A stretch of 64,000 nucleotides of DNA from Diphasiastrum complanatum (GCA_029204225.1 CM055103.1:57500878-57564877); one strand, 5' to 3'. Shown: positions 46,301 through 59,189, numbered from the stretch's first letter. Notes: generated by a model from the sequence alone, not told the origin. A program made the numbers and translations.

Positions 46301-46726
46301 ATTATGTTGCTTTCCTACCCTCTTTTGATGAACCTACAAGTGTAGATGAAGCACGGAAAGAAGAGAAGTGGATCCAAGCAATGGATCTTGAGTATCAAGC
46401 TCTTAGAATGCAACATCTTTTGGTAGGGTCTTCTTGTGTAGATGGTGCTATGCAAGTGGATGGATGTTATCTTACTATAAAATCAAGTAATGAATCTAGA
46501 AAACAAATTTTTTTCAATGACTTTGAGGGTCAAGTTGATGATCAAGAGGTTGATCTCAAAGGGCTTCAACAAGGCAAAAAGGAAGTTGGCAATTTGGAGC
46601 TAGTCAAGAGCATCAAAAGAGTCAATTGGCAAAAATGTTCTGGAACAATTTTTGTAGGTCATTGAAGACTCAGGACTTTACTTGGAGTGTTATCAAAGTC
46701 CATGCTAAAACTAGTTGAAGAGGGAG
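46301..46726 (+). pseudogene. Copia pol fragment (element G)
   Basis: The start reads FDEPTSVDEARKEEKWIQAMDLEYQAL, matching the start of reverse transcriptase in element A (EWIQAMDHEHQAL). Then the frame runs through unrelated sequence to a stop near 46663. The fragment ends with GTTGAAGAGGGAG, the same purine tract as element A. The stretch between is a large internal deletion. Confidence 0.7.
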
Positions 46727-47351
46727 TGTGAAAGATTCAACTAGTTTGATCATATTTGCTATATTTCCATATTTGGCATATTGAGGACAACTTTGTTTTT
46801 AGACTTAGAGACTAAATTTCATTTGAATAAATACTTTTTGAAAGTGTGGAAAAATTAGAATGCGAGATTGAGTAGATTCAAATTTGAATGTTGGGTACTT
46901 TGAATCTAGGCCCAAAAATAGTAGGATTAGCATTTTAATGAGAAAGCCAAGTGACCAAATAGGGTTAGGACCTACTATAAAAGGAGGACTCGTGGAGAGA
47001 CACATCTTCTCTCTTCTCTATCTCATTTCATGCTTATATATGGTTCTCTTGGGTTCTACTATCCATTGGTGCACTATGCTTGTGATCACATGCAATTTTA
47101 TGTGTAGAATGATCTATATTTGTTATTTTTGGATCCCCACTTGTGAAATACAGTGGCTTGCTGGTTTTGTATAGATAACAATAGTACATTATCATCTGAT
47201 TCATGTTTGATCAAGTTCTATTAGAATTTGCATCTCATTTTGTGTGTAGATGCTGATTTTTCTACATTGGTGACATTGGTAGGATTTTCTTCTTTTGTAA
47301 CCAAAGATTAGGGACATGGATTGGATCATCAATGATCTGAAGTCCTTCACA
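46727..47351 (+). repeat. 3' LTR of element G
   Basis: Starts TGTGAAAGATTCAAC directly after the purine tract and probably ends TCCTTCACA, about 625 bp. ACTATAAAAGGAGGACTC near 46972 is a TATA candidate. The family is related to element A by its end sequences, but the interior differs. Confidence 0.65.
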
Positions 47352-47829
47352 CTTGGCAGCCATTATAACTTGAGCACCATGACCTTTTCAAGTGCATATA
47401 TTGAGAGGGCTTACTAACTCCTCGACGAAAATTATAAAAATATTTTTACCCTTGTCATGGTTTGTATAAAAAATTCTATTAATGAATCTCTTATTTTAGT
47501 GAGATTTTTGCTTGCCCGCCTATACATATTATGTCAGGTATTTGTTTTACTTTCTTTCAATTCTGAGCATCACTCCACCCTTGAATTTTTTGGTGCACAC
47601 TACACACCCCTCCCTCTTCATTTTGTAAAAACTTATGTAGTTGTTCCCTCTAACACTTTGTCACCATTACCTTACCTTGTATAGGAGTACCACGCACCCT
47701 CGGACAGCCCAAAACTGGCCACTCCCACCCAAGCGTCAAGCATCTCACAACTTTCCACCCCCCCCCCCCCCCCCCCCTCCCCCCCCCCTCCCTCTCCTAG
47801 CACATTATTATAATGTAAGGATTGTAGGA
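47352..47829. other. No gene, contains a poly(C) run
   Basis: 47758-47789 is almost pure C with single T interruptions. Nothing else is recognised. Confidence 0.5.
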
Positions 47830-48358
47830 TGTTGGTGGAAACCATGGTGAGCAGCGGAAGTGGTGAGCAGATGGTGATGAATCGGTAGTGCGGCAGTTAC
47901 TAGCATGACAGGTCAAGATGAATCGGTCATATCTTACATTGGGTTGAAATTATACACGGGGTAAAATTTTTTCAAGGTCGAAAAAATTAGACCCGATCCG
48001 ATCCGATTCGATCCGATCGAAGATCGAAGGTGCCTGAGAAAATTGAACCCAATCCGATTTGATCCAAGGTCGAAGGTGCCCGAGAAAATTAGACCTGATC
48101 CGATCCGATTCGATCCAGGGTCGAAAGTGCCCAAAAAAGTTAGACCCGATTAGAACTGATCCGACCTGACTCAGGGTCGAAAAAATCTCTCTTTAACAAG
48201 AATGACATTGGGTCAAAAAAATTCGATCATGAATTTTTTGATCCTTTGCTGGAAAATTCGATCCTTCATAATTTCTGTCATTTTTCCAAGTATAAGTATA
48301 AAAAGGTTTCAGGATGCTCATTACCTAATGGAATTGGGCTTGAGCATGAATTCTAGCA
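47830..48358 (-). repeat. 3' LTR of copia element C (tentative ends)
   Basis: On the minus strand it starts TGCTAGAATTCATGC directly after the purine tract AAGGAGGAG, and this start resembles element D (TGTTGGAATTC). TGTTGG at 47830 on the plus strand is a possible far end. At 47975-48180 four diverged units of 46-56 bp share GATCCGATCCGATT and GGTCGAAGGTGCCC. Confidence 0.5.
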
Positions 48359-50255
48359 CTCCTCCTTAATGTGGATCCTGAATAATTTCAAACTTCAGAT
48401 TTAACATATTGTTAAATATGAGATGATGCTCCTTTGATAGAGCTTTGGTGAAGTAATCTCTCGCCTGTAGTTCTGTCCTCTACAATAAACCAGAGAAATC
48501 TCCTTGCTCTGCACTTTCTCTCTAAGTAGTGGTACTTGATTTCAATATGCTTACTTCGAGAGTGAAATCTTGGATTCTGCAGATGCCTTGAACTGCTTGA
48601 AGAATTTGAAGTCGTGGATTTATTCTTTAAAAAGTGAATAGCAGTTCTCCTAGAAAAGTCATCAATAAAAGTCTGAAAATAAAGAGCTCCTCCTGTGGAA
48701 GAAGTTTGCATTGGCCCACAAAGGTCACTATGTACAAGGTCTAGCAAATATCTAGAAGTGTGAACAAAATCTGAAGTGAATGCAATTCTAGCATGCTTGC
48801 TGATAATACAGCTTTCACATGGAGAATCAAATTTGCTAATAGAAGGAAGATCTTGCACTAAGTTCTGATTTGACATTTGTTGAATACTCTTCAAATTTAA
48901 ATGGACTAGTTTGAAATGGCATAGCATATGATTTGATTCAGAAGTAGAAATCAGAGCCTGACTATTTGTAAAAAAACAGTGACTTAATTTGTAAAAGTAG
49001 CCACATCTTCTATCGAAAGCTAGGACTTTCTTAGTCTTGTCAAAAATGGTGCAGCCCTCTATATCGAATTTTAGAATCAGTGATTATGCTTATAGAAAGT
49101 AGATTTTTGGTAAGGTTCGGAATGTATAAAACATTGGACAACAACTTAACAACACCTCTCTAAAATTCGACCCTGACTGTTCCTTCACCTTTAAGGGAAT
49201 GAATTGAGTTGTCACCACGTTGTACAATTCTAGAATGGGTGAAAGGTTTATAATTTTGGAACCAGTCCCGATGATGGGTCATGTGTTGAATTGCTCCGGA
49301 GTCCAAGTACTAGGAATCAGCATCCTACAAATTTCTGACCTTGGTCATGAAGGCAACTTCATCTTCCTCTTGAGGCTGGTCCGAGTGACTGGTTGTTGGA
49401 ACTGCTTCTTCTTTTCATTGTTGTACTTGAGTGTTTTACAATTCTTGATGAGATGGATAGTTCTCTTATAGTACTTGCAGAAGAGTTTCAAAAATGGCTG
49501 GAATGATGAAGAATTCAAATTTGACCTTGGGCCAGAATTCAACCCAGAGCCAAAATTCGACCCAGACTGTATTTTTCTCTTTCTATTTGAATAATCAAAT
49601 TTTGTGGATTTTTTTTATTAAATTTTTTTATTTTTCTTTGTTTACAGAGCCTCAGGATCCGATCCTGAGCCTGAGGATGCATTCCTTCTAATCTCCTCTT
49701 GTAACGACATAGAGATGACCCTTGATAGAGTAAGTTGTTGTTGGGTCGAAATAGCCATGACCCATGTTTTATAGGCTTCATACAGACTCGATAAAAGAGT
49801 CATTACTGCATCTGAATCATCAATGTTCAATCCTGTTGCAGTCATCTGCTCCATAAGGTTCTTGAATGTATTGAGATGGCAAGAGATAGTGTCTGCATTA
49901 GACATCCTCAAAGTGAAGAATTTATTCCTCAGATGAAATTTGGATGTGACATCTCTAATGTCATAAAGAGTAGCTAGGATGTCCCAAGTATTCTTAGCAG
50001 TCTGTGCAGATCAAATTTGACTAATTTGGGAGTCTTTGATGTTCAATGTGATTCTTGCCATCTCGTTGCCTCCATTTGGTGATGCCAGCTGCATCAGCCT
50101 TTGGCTTGATTTTAGTACTATCAACAATGTCCCACAGCTCCTTGGCTAGTAGAACGACCTTCATCTTGAACTTACAAAGATGGTAGTTCTCTCCATCGAG
50201 CTTGTCAACTGATCCACATACATTGGACACACATGATCAATCTCTCTCTCCATGC
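48359..50255 (-). pseudogene. Copia element C gag-pol, internally deleted
   Basis: On the minus strand gag begins near 50255 (KLDGENYHLCKFKMKVVLLAKELW) with a frameshift, then MEQMTATGLNIDDSD at 49642-49911. A degraded knuckle has C, H and C left (near 49470). The frame 48412-48927 then starts in the integrase zinc domain (CESCIISKHAR) and core (LVHSDLCGPM, FIDDFSR). It passes without a stop into NPRFHSRSKHIEI, which belongs to the end of RNase H. So reverse transcriptase and most of integrase and RNase H are deleted in frame. An AT-rich insertion near 49560-49650 also interrupts gag. Confidence 0.82.
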
Positions 50256-50302
50256 TTTGATCTTTATCAGACTTAAAAATTCACGTTTTAGACTCCTAAA
50301 AC

Positions 50303-53300
50303 TTAAGCTGCATCTGTTCTCTCTTCCTCAGTCTTTGGATAGTCATCGTTTGTCAGCACCGTCTCTGCAAGCATTGGAGTATTGGCTCCTTTGTAGTTCA
50401 GCATCCCAAAGTCCTCTAGGATCTTCTGGGTGTATCTGGATTGGTGAAGGTATAACTTACCTCCCTCATAGTCCCTTTCAATTTGTAAGTTTAGGTAACA
50501 CCTGGCTTCTCCCAGATCCACTATCTCGAAATGTTTCGAGATGTCTGTCTTCACCTCAGCGATCAACTGCTAACTCCTGCAAAGTATCAAAGTGTCTTCC
50601 ACATATACAGCCACTATGATGATCTGCCCATCTATAACTCTGACATATACATTAGAATCAGCCAAGAGAGACTTGAATCCTAATAATTTCAGGGCTTGAT
50701 CTTTCTTCTTGTACCATTGTCGGGCTGACTATTTCAGACCGTAGATACTTCTATGTCTGTGCATTTTGCATGCATAGTCAGGAAGTGAATTTGAGACATA
50801 TCCTGGGGGTTGATCCATATAGACCTCTTCGTCTAGTTCGCCATGCAAGAAGGCTATCTTCCCATCCACAATGTGGATCCTAAGGTCATAAGCTGTTGCA
50901 TATGCAAATAACAGACCTAGGGACGAATGTTTGATGACAGGAGAGAAGGTTTCGGAGTAGTCAATACCATATCTTTGAGAGAAACCTTTCGCTACCAATC
51001 TTGCCTTGTATTTCGTCACATTCTCATCTGGTCCGTATTTGAGCTTGAAGACCCATTTGTATTTGACAATCTTGCGCTTATGTGGTAATGGCTCCAATGT
51101 CCATACCTGGTTCTTCCTCATGGACTCCATCTCTTCGTTCATGGCTTGGATCCATCTGTCCTTTTTTGGTGCTTGGAACATACCTTGTTGGCGCTCTTCG
51201 TGGTCTTGTCGACCTTCTAGGAGATCCTCCTGGGATAGCAATGCCTTTGCCTTTGTCTGCTCTGCTCGGTCCAGAACCATCTTGGTTTACATGAACTGTA
51301 GCAGTGGGCTGCCTCTCGAATCTTTCTTCGTCAGATTCGTCACTTGAATGGGAGACGACTCAAAAATTTTTGTTTTCATGTTCGTCCTCTGTTCCCTCTG
51401 TCATTGGCGGCAGGTCATAGTATTGTCTCTCCAGAACTTTGTAGCTAGCAGGATCGTCATTGGCCATTGTCGTGCTCTCATCAAATCTGACATCTCTCAC
51501 TGTTTTCACAGTGTTGGTGTCTGGCATGTAGATTCTATAGTATGACAAATTGTTGTCATAACCTACCAGAAATCCCTGCTCGGTTTTCTCATCAAGCTTC
51601 TTTCGAAGCTTATCAGGAATATGTGCATAAGCTGCACAGCCAAAGATTCTAACATGAGACAGGTTGGGCTTTCTACCCCACCATAGCTCGCGTGGTGTCG
51701 TGTGAGGGACACCAGAATTGCCTGTTCTGTTTTGGATGTATGCGGCTATAGCTACTGCTTCAGCCCACAATGCCCTTGGAGCTTTCGAGTAGGCCATCAT
51801 GCATCTGGCTGCTTCCATCAGGGTCTTGTTGTTTCGTTTAGCAACACCATTGTGCTGCAGTGTGTAGGCTGTAGTTCTGCAGCAGTCAGTGAATTGATTC
51901 GAGATGTATTCGACACCTCGATTTGTTCTTATCTGCTTCACTTTGCTGCTTGTACATCTCTCAGCCCAATTCACATATTCTATGAATTTATCAAGTGCTT
52001 CAGATTTATTCTGAATAAATTACACTCTAACAAATATGCTATAGTCATCAATGAAGGTTATATAATACTTCGAACCTCCTATTGAGATCACATTGAATGG
52101 ACTGTAGATGTCAGAATGCACTAGCTCCAGAATCTTGGTCATTCTGTAGGAGTCTTTGATGAATGGAGTGCATGACATCTTGCCCTTCAAACATGCATCA
52201 CAGGTGGTTGAACTGGTTGCATTCGAGATGCTGACCCCTGGTATCACTCCATGATGGTTTGCTTGGTAAAGCGCCATTGAGTTCATGTGGCAGAGTCTTC
52301 TGTGCCACAGAGTGTCTGGCGAGTCGTCATGAGTCTGATGCACCTGATCTTCAGGTAGGTGTACCTTCAGATGATATAGGTTACCTTTCCTTCTACCTTG
52401 AGTGATCAGAGTACTGGTACTGGCGTCGATTACATTGCATGCTTCATTAGAAAACATCACACGCATTCCTGTATCTGCTATTCTTGCTATAGAGAGCAAG
52501 TCTTGTTGCAGAGTAGGCATGAATAGAACGTCTTCGAGTCGTCTGTCTCTGCCATTTGTGTTGAGCTATAGTGAACCAATACCGTTCACTTGATGTCTAG
52601 ATCCATCTCCAAGAACTATGAATCTTGAGGGATCCGCACTTCTGAAATAAGACATTTTTCATCTTGATGTCACAAAGTGTGAGGTGGCTCCTGAGTCTAG
52701 GATCACCTCATGTGTGTCAGATGTTGATGCTGCACGCATGTCTTCACAGATGTAAGTGGTCGAACAATTTTTGTTCGTTCTTTTTTTGCCCATCTTTGAG
52801 CTCTCGGGCTCCTCGACATAGGATGAACTGTTGTTGTTCTCCTGTCTGTTCTGTGCTGATTTGTTTCTTGGGTTCTGACAGCAATCCGCAACTACATGAC
52901 CCTTCTTGGGCAATGGATACACTCAATCTTGGGATTGAGCCAGTAGGTATCTACTATATGCCTGTCTCTTTAGCATCTCACGCAAGTTTTCTTGTCCGCA
53001 CCTTGCTGCTTCGACCTCCCTTTGGCCTTCCAGTTGCCTTTGCATGTCCCCTCTGCTTGCTGGTCATGATTCTGCCTCTGATTCGACTCCCTCTTAGGCT
53101 TAAATTGTTTCTTGGATTTTTCTTTGTTGCCGTAGAGGGCTTGGTTAGAACCATCTTTGTGATCAAGATGTTCTCTAGCTTCGACTTCCTCTCGAATATT
53201 GACAATCGCCTTTTCGAGGTTCATGGTAGGATCTTTCGCAAGCAAGGTTCTCGTCGTTTGGAATGATCTGGGTAAGGCTCTCAATTGGTACGTGAGTTGT

Positions 53301-53455
53301 TTCTCAACTGACACTGCATTCTCTGCTCTAGAGTTGTGTAGTGATAGAAACAGATCCTTCATCTTTCTCATGAAAGAAGTGAGGTCTTTTCCATCCCATT
53401 GTAGATTCGTCAGCTGATCTGCTTGGCCTCTTGGATCTGATAGCTTCTCGGATAT
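50303..53455 (-). pseudogene. Copia element B gag-pol, degenerate
   Basis: On the minus strand the order is a gag remnant (NLQWDGKDLTSFMRKMKDLF, 53455-52970), a knuckle region, a protease LDSGATSHFV near 52670, and the integrase zinc domain (LWHRRLCHMN, CDACLKGK; 52020-52520). The integrase core follows at 51360-51974, then reverse transcriptase at 50729-51280 (KYKARLVAKGFSQRYGIDY) and further to 50303. Catalytic sites are lost. The integrase blocks read RTNRGVEY (Asp to Asn) and GVAKRNNKTL (Glu to Lys), and reverse transcriptase reads YVED for YVDD near 50605. The gag N terminus is missing. Past about 50310 the element is replaced by the start of element C. Confidence 0.88.
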
Positions 53456-53483
53456 GTCAGACTATAACAAAATATGTAGGTAG

Positions 53484-53560
53484 GCTCTGATACCACTGAA
53501 GAGAATCGAATTCGCGATATGCTCTAATAACACTAATGAGTGTGATATGCTCTGATACCA
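53484..53560 (-). repeat. Triplicated primer-binding site of element B
   Basis: On the plus strand GCTCTGATACCA occurs at 53484-53495 and 53549-53560, with a mutated copy GCTCTAATAACA at 53521-53532. The outer copies are each followed by the LTR end CTGAAGAGAATC. Local tandem duplication of the LTR/PBS junction. Confidence 0.85.
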
Positions 53561-53561
53561 C

Positions 53562-54609
53562 TGAAGAGAATCAATCGCGAAGCTTTCGCGAAGGAACCAC
53601 GATCCTCTGACGATTCGGATGGAGTTCAGATGCGATCCCTGGACATTGCCAGCTAGATCACTCCTACAGTCCTCCAGAATGTAGTCAGGCGGTGCTGATC
53701 TACGTTTATAAAATTAATGCAGCATTCAACATAGTTTCAACCAAGGTGCAAAATTCAAATGAACAAGAAAAACTCAGACACACGATTAACAACAAACGCA
53801 TTCGCATTCGAGATCAGACACAACAAAAAAATCATCTATATTGATCTTTCTCTGATTTTTTGAAACACTGCATGCAAATCCACGCAGTGCATTGGTGTGG
53901 GAGAAACACGGTTCTCTCACGAGTAATCGTCTCGCTTTACTAGCGGACAGTTGGATCTATAGATCCTAGACATAATTGTCTTCGCACGCAGGCAGACATG
54001 TATTCTGTAATTTCGTCTTGATTGCTTACTAGCATCAGACTACTACATTACACTGTATGTGTATGTTATCATCATTACTTGTCAAATATCATCCAACAAG
54101 TATATAGTCGTTCTATGTAACCTTTAAGATTAGAGTGATTAAACATCTACAACTAATCAGTTAATTACAAGAGTGGCAGATTAGCCACGACCTAGGGAAT
54201 ATCTGCTGACGTCATGCCATCAAATCAGATTTCTGTACTTTTGGGTACTTGAGTGATTTTTGTTGGTACTCTTTGGAGCGTGAGGGCAAAACGGATTTTT
54301 GCGACATTTTTCGTGTCGCGTCGTTGGTTTTGTTTCCATCGTTGGTTCCGTTTCCATCGTTGGTTTTGTTTTGCTCGTCTGCCTTTCTCTCGTACTGGAC
54401 CACAAAAGATTCTTATGCCAGATCACAAAAGATTCTTGTTTGTGAACCTTTCGTGTTCGCGAACCGTCTGTGATCGTCTCCTTTGACTTTCGTGTTTGCG
54501 AAACTTTTTGTGTTTCGTGTCTCTTGACTTTCGTGTTCGCGAACATCTTCGTCAAGACAAGGGCTGAAAGCTAGCAAGGCTTTGTAAACAGAAACGTTTT
54601 GTTTCTTCA
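53562..54609 (-). repeat. 5' LTR of element B (family F1)
   Basis: Plus strand starts TGAAGAGAATC and ends TTTTGTTTCTTCA, the reverse of the F1 LTR at 80-993 and the same orientation as the solo LTR at 5254-6370. 1048 bp. The far side shows GATTT, which would be the target duplication, but the partner end is lost. Confidence 0.88.
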
Positions 54610-55196
54610 GATTTGCTGCTTAATCGTTCTACTCCTTCACTTAGCAAAATGTGCCACACTTATTTTGATTGTACCAGATCGTGAGTTCCTATGTCCATAG
54701 ATTATTAGTTTCAAGTTTCGTAACTAGTTAGGTTGCTGATTACGTTTGTCCTTCAAGTATAGCTTGACCAATAATTGACCAAGAAAACACACAAATATGC
54801 TTACCACCATTATTTGATTTTAGAGCCTTGATAGTCTTGTTGAGTTGGTTTCCCAATATATATTTGAAGTGAGCTATACAAAAGTTCCAAGAATCTTTTG
54901 AAATATGCTTACCACCATTATTTGATCTTAGTGCCTTGACAGTAGTACACTTGGCTTTTTAGAAGATATATACAAGTAGAGTCCAACAAATCCATCAATA
55001 AAGGTGAGTCCCACTCCAGCAAGACTTAGGAAATGACCTTTCTAATAAAATTACTTTAACACATTACATAAAATCTTATTTTCCCTCTTACTTTCCCACC
55101 ATCCAATGGGAGCCTTGAGTTTTGCCATTTAGGTGTCAAAAATAATCTAAGTGCTCATGGTGGAGGGTGCACTACATAGAAATGCATCTTCCCTTC

Positions 55197-55269
<73 letters not shown>

Positions 55270-56794
55270 ACACAGTTTCACTTAGTTCCTCTTGACAAAG
55301 CAAGACTAAACCCTTTGAAGCTTTTATTCATAAACCAACAAGGTAGAGTAAAGCTGAAAAGTAAAATACAGTACTGAAAAGCACCATAAAGCATAACCAC
55401 TTTCAAAACGTCTAGCTGATAACTACTACCATCCCACAACACAAAACTGCACGAGTTAGTACAGCGAGGAAGATAGGTATCATAGCTAAGCGTTAGTTGT
55501 TATCCATGTTCAAAAGAAGCTAGACCACTTAACATCATAGATATCATTTTAAATTATAGTCTAGTCTTCCCAAAGAATAGAATATTTATTAGTGATAGGC
55601 CAAGCGCTGACATTGCCGTATCAGGGCATGTGCCATGTTGATTAGTTTATGGGCATTGGTCCATATCAGTTTATATTGTTTTGTGCAAATGCATGAATAG
55701 TTTTTACCATATATATTTTATCTCGCTAAAAGATATGGTGTGGACACGTGTGCTAGTATTAGTACAAATCTTGGAAAACAAATCATGCACTGTTGTCCAT
55801 ACTCCTAAGCATATCCATGCTTTCCAGTCGTAACTCACCATGCTCTGATATGACATCTGAATGGGTATTATTTTGCAATAGCCATGGTTAAATGGTGTTG
55901 TTTTGAGTAAACTTACATTTATCATAACTACACCTTCAAGCCATGGTATTTAAGACATCGTTATGGATAGGTTATATATTATCGGTGAGGTCGTCGTGGT
56001 TTTTACAAGGTATCAGGGCAGATCCATGTCATTCTAATCCTTTTGTAAGAACCGTTTATATTCTTCCGCATATCCATGCTGTCTAAGATAATTTATTGAA
56101 AACCTTGCCAATGGACAACATTTAAGTCATTATTATCAGTGTTAAACTGGTTATGAAATGATAGATGCTAGAAAGTAAGAAAAGAACTGATTATATTCGT
56201 AAAACAACGACACCATCCCTTTGAACGTAGGAGATTATGCACAAACTGAATTTTGTTTTGAAAAATCATACCTGGATGATCGCAGAAGTGTTATCTTGTG
56301 AGGATGCCATATTAGTCGCTCGAGTGCTTTTGTCTTCTTTAAAATCAAAACATTAATAACGTTATTGTCAAATAAGGTATTTTCATCCTTGTTTAGAAGC
56401 AAAAATCAAAGTATCAAAGACAGCCACCCAACACATGCTATATCAAGTAAAAGCAAAGGATATATGTATATACCTATGCAGACGCTTATTGATAAATGGT
56501 TCGAAACCGAACCTAAGCAAAAAAGAAGGCCGTAGTAATAATCAATGCTTAAAGATGTACATGTTCTCTCCGTTAGTGATTCAATACTAGTATCTTCTTT
56601 GAAGTAGAAACTAGTGGAAAGTATGCTAATAGCCTGACAGATACGTGAGAGAAAGAAGAGAGCTTTGTGCATGTTGTATCATCAATATTAGCAAAAAGTG
56701 CAAGATTTTGAGTTGTAGTTATGTATGGTAGTATGAAAATAAGTGTTAGAATTATGAGTGACCTTTCAAACTCAGTTGACAGCTGAACAGACAG
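54610..56794. other. AT-rich stretch with a microsatellite
   Basis: No gene is recognised. A pure (GA)n tract of about 69 bp lies at 55199-55267. The phrase AAATATGCTTACCACCATTATTTGAT occurs twice, near 54794 and 54900. Confidence 0.55.
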
Positions 56795-57235
56795 CCTATC
56801 CATCGCTGAATAGTGGTGCAACATATGTAGTTGTTAGCAAAAACCATCATTCACATATATGAAATGGTGAGTTGATCCTAAACCACAATCATTGCAAAAC
56901 TTGTGCGTGCTCCATCGTTGTATTTACAACATATAAACATACTTTTTAGAGTACATAAGAGGTGTGAAGCCTAGCCATCGTTGGCATGCAGACATCATTA
57001 TCAAAAAAAATTGCATGGAAGATAGCACTAGTCCATCACTGGACAACAGATAGTTTTTAACCAAAAAATATTTCATGATCCATTGTTGGTCCATCGTTGG
57101 GACATCAGACTGCATTATATAAAAAATGAGCCACATTTTTTAGCATGATCCATCGTTGGCTCCAGCGCTGTACAACGAATTAGTTTCTCACAAACATATA
57201 CCAAAAGTTGGAGTGCGATCCATCGCTGGGGACAT
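56795..57235. repeat. Interspersed CCATCGTTGG-like motif array
   Basis: At least eight copies of CCATCGTTGG or a one- to two-base variant (CCATCGCTGG, CCATCACTGG, CCATTGTTGG) occur in 440 bp, mostly 45-70 bp apart. Many are preceded by GAT or AGT. The spacers share ACATCA and CAAAAA-type words, suggesting a decayed tandem repeat. Confidence 0.6.
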
Positions 57236-57744
57236 TCACCATGCATAACCTTGAAAAGAGATTCTATGATCCTTATTGTGTAGTGAGGATACATCCTACT
57301 CACAATAAAGAAAGCTTACATAACTTTAGAAGATAAATGAATCAATAAGAAATGAGATAAGCTACATACCCGGATAGTAGAAACTGACGAACTCGAGCTT
57401 GATAGGGCGCACTTTCTGCAGTGAGCAAATTGCCAAACTCTCTTCACACCATATGGTGGAGAAACATCGGTCGAGAGGAGATAATATATAGTGGTCCATG
57501 AGGAAGCTTCGTGGAAGAGCTCATTCAACAAAAATTGGTGGGAAATTTTTTTGAATAGTGCAATAAATATTGGGGTGGCAAAAGTTTGGGACCTTTAGAT
57601 CAGAAGTCTTTTTGTGTTTTTTTATTTGACAAGGGGAGGCACCTTAAGATAAAGAAGAATCCATCTGTTGTGGAGGATGTGGCAATGACGATGATCTGTC
57701 TGATGTGGTCATGAGTCCTGCACATCCGTGTAGCACATGTCGTC
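57236..57744. other. No recognised gene
   Basis: AT-rich, with short open frames only. Confidence 0.45.
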
Positions 57745-58480
57745 GTGGGGAGTCCGCTTCGAGAGACACTGACCCAAGAGGTAGCACGTAGGGCACACGA
57801 TACTGTGACTCCTGCATCTTTTACACCTGAGATTCTCGACACGCCTTCTTTCACCCCTCACATTTTACCTACCTCTGGACCCATTGCCCCTGAGTACACC
57901 TATCCTTTTGGCTATACTCCATGGGGTCATGCTTCACCATGGGGTTAGGCCGCTCCCCTCCAGTCCCCCCCTGGCTATTCTCCCCTACCGACCACCCCTC
58001 GCCCCCCTCCCCTGACTATTCTAGCCTCGGTACCCCCCCTAGCTATTCTCCCCTCGAGCACACTACATACACCCCACATCCTCAGTATTCTCCCATCGGC
58101 AGGGCATCTCCGATACTTGAGGCCACCTCCGTAGACACTCCCAGGGCCACATCTCCACCAACTACCATACCGCCGTCATATGACATAGACAGGATTGGTC
58201 ACATCATTGAGAATGCCCATGGCAAGAGGGTCATCACGCGCATGAGGGAGCTCATGTATATATACTTTCCCTGAGACATATTTCATGACTGGCGCGATGT
58301 CAACAATGACCACAAGAATCGCGTCATTGATCAGCTGCGTAGTGAGTTCCCACTCCCATCCGAAGGCCTTTGTACGTGGAGAAAGTCGACTAGAAGTATG
58401 CGAAGAAAGAATATAAAAATAATCCAGATTGCTTCAAGCAGCAGCGAGAGGCAGCCAGAGTTCGACTAGAGACCACGGGG
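57745..58480 (+). pseudogene. Pro-rich ORF with module 1 (unidentified)
   Basis: Two overlapping plus-strand frames (57745-57948, 57921-58274) encode Pro/Ser/Tyr-rich sequence with repeated YSP and FSP words. They are followed by GHIIENAHGKRVITRMREL, a stop, and DIFHDWRDVNNDHKNRVIDQL..EFPLPSEG. The last block recurs at 59400-59700 (module 2). The layout, a Pro-rich N terminus followed by a short basic helical domain, resembles accessory proteins of plant DNA transposons. That is only a suggestion. Stops and frame changes make it degenerate. Confidence 0.45.
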
Positions 58481-58572
58481 GCTTCTCACTTGGACAGTGG
58501 CGGCGAGGGATATTTTCAAGTCCACTTTGTAAGCCTACACGAAACCCTTAGATGAAATTTGACTATTGATTG

Positions 58573-58608
58573 TTTTTTTTTTTTTTTTTGGGGGGGGGGG
58601 GGGGGGGG
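58573..58608. repeat. Poly(T)-poly(G) tract
   Basis: About 17 T followed directly by about 19 G. Confidence 0.95.
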
Positions 58609-59189
58609 TTCATTTGACACCTTAGAATAAATTGCTCTTTTTATATCAAAATTTGGAATGTTTGTGCAACGATCTGCCATGGGGCGGTCTCCTACCCATG
58701 ATGAGTATATGTATGCGTATGGCAATAATACACAGACATTACTCGAGTTATTGGAGAGGCAGAGCGTGCAGATAAACTGGGATGCTGCTCCTCAAGTATG
58801 ACATCAAATACATTTTATGTTCTTTAAATTTGCTATTCTCTCCCACTTCCAATACATTTATCAGAAGACTAATTCATGTTTGTTGTGCGTGCATGAACAA
58901 CAAGCCCCATATGATGAAAATTGAACTGTATTTGGCCCTAAACCATGTAGGAATGTTCAATTTGTTTGTTTCAAAGTGTAATTATTCACATGTATTGACT
59001 AGCACGTGTAATTTCAATATTTGTGATTATTAGGGTGTAATGTAATTTATTTATCTATGGTTGAATGTAAGGAGTGACTTATTTTGTTTGACCTTAAACC
59101 CTAAACTCATTTATTTGAATTTATTTCTTGCACTCATTAATTCTATAGGGTTGTATTTTTAAAAATATCTCTTGCTGCTTGCAGCAATT
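58609..59189. other. Sequence between the two modules
   Basis: No domain is recognised. If the flanking frames were one gene, this would be an intron. Acceptor-like TTGCTGCTTGCAG ends near 59184, just before the second frame. Confidence 0.4.
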
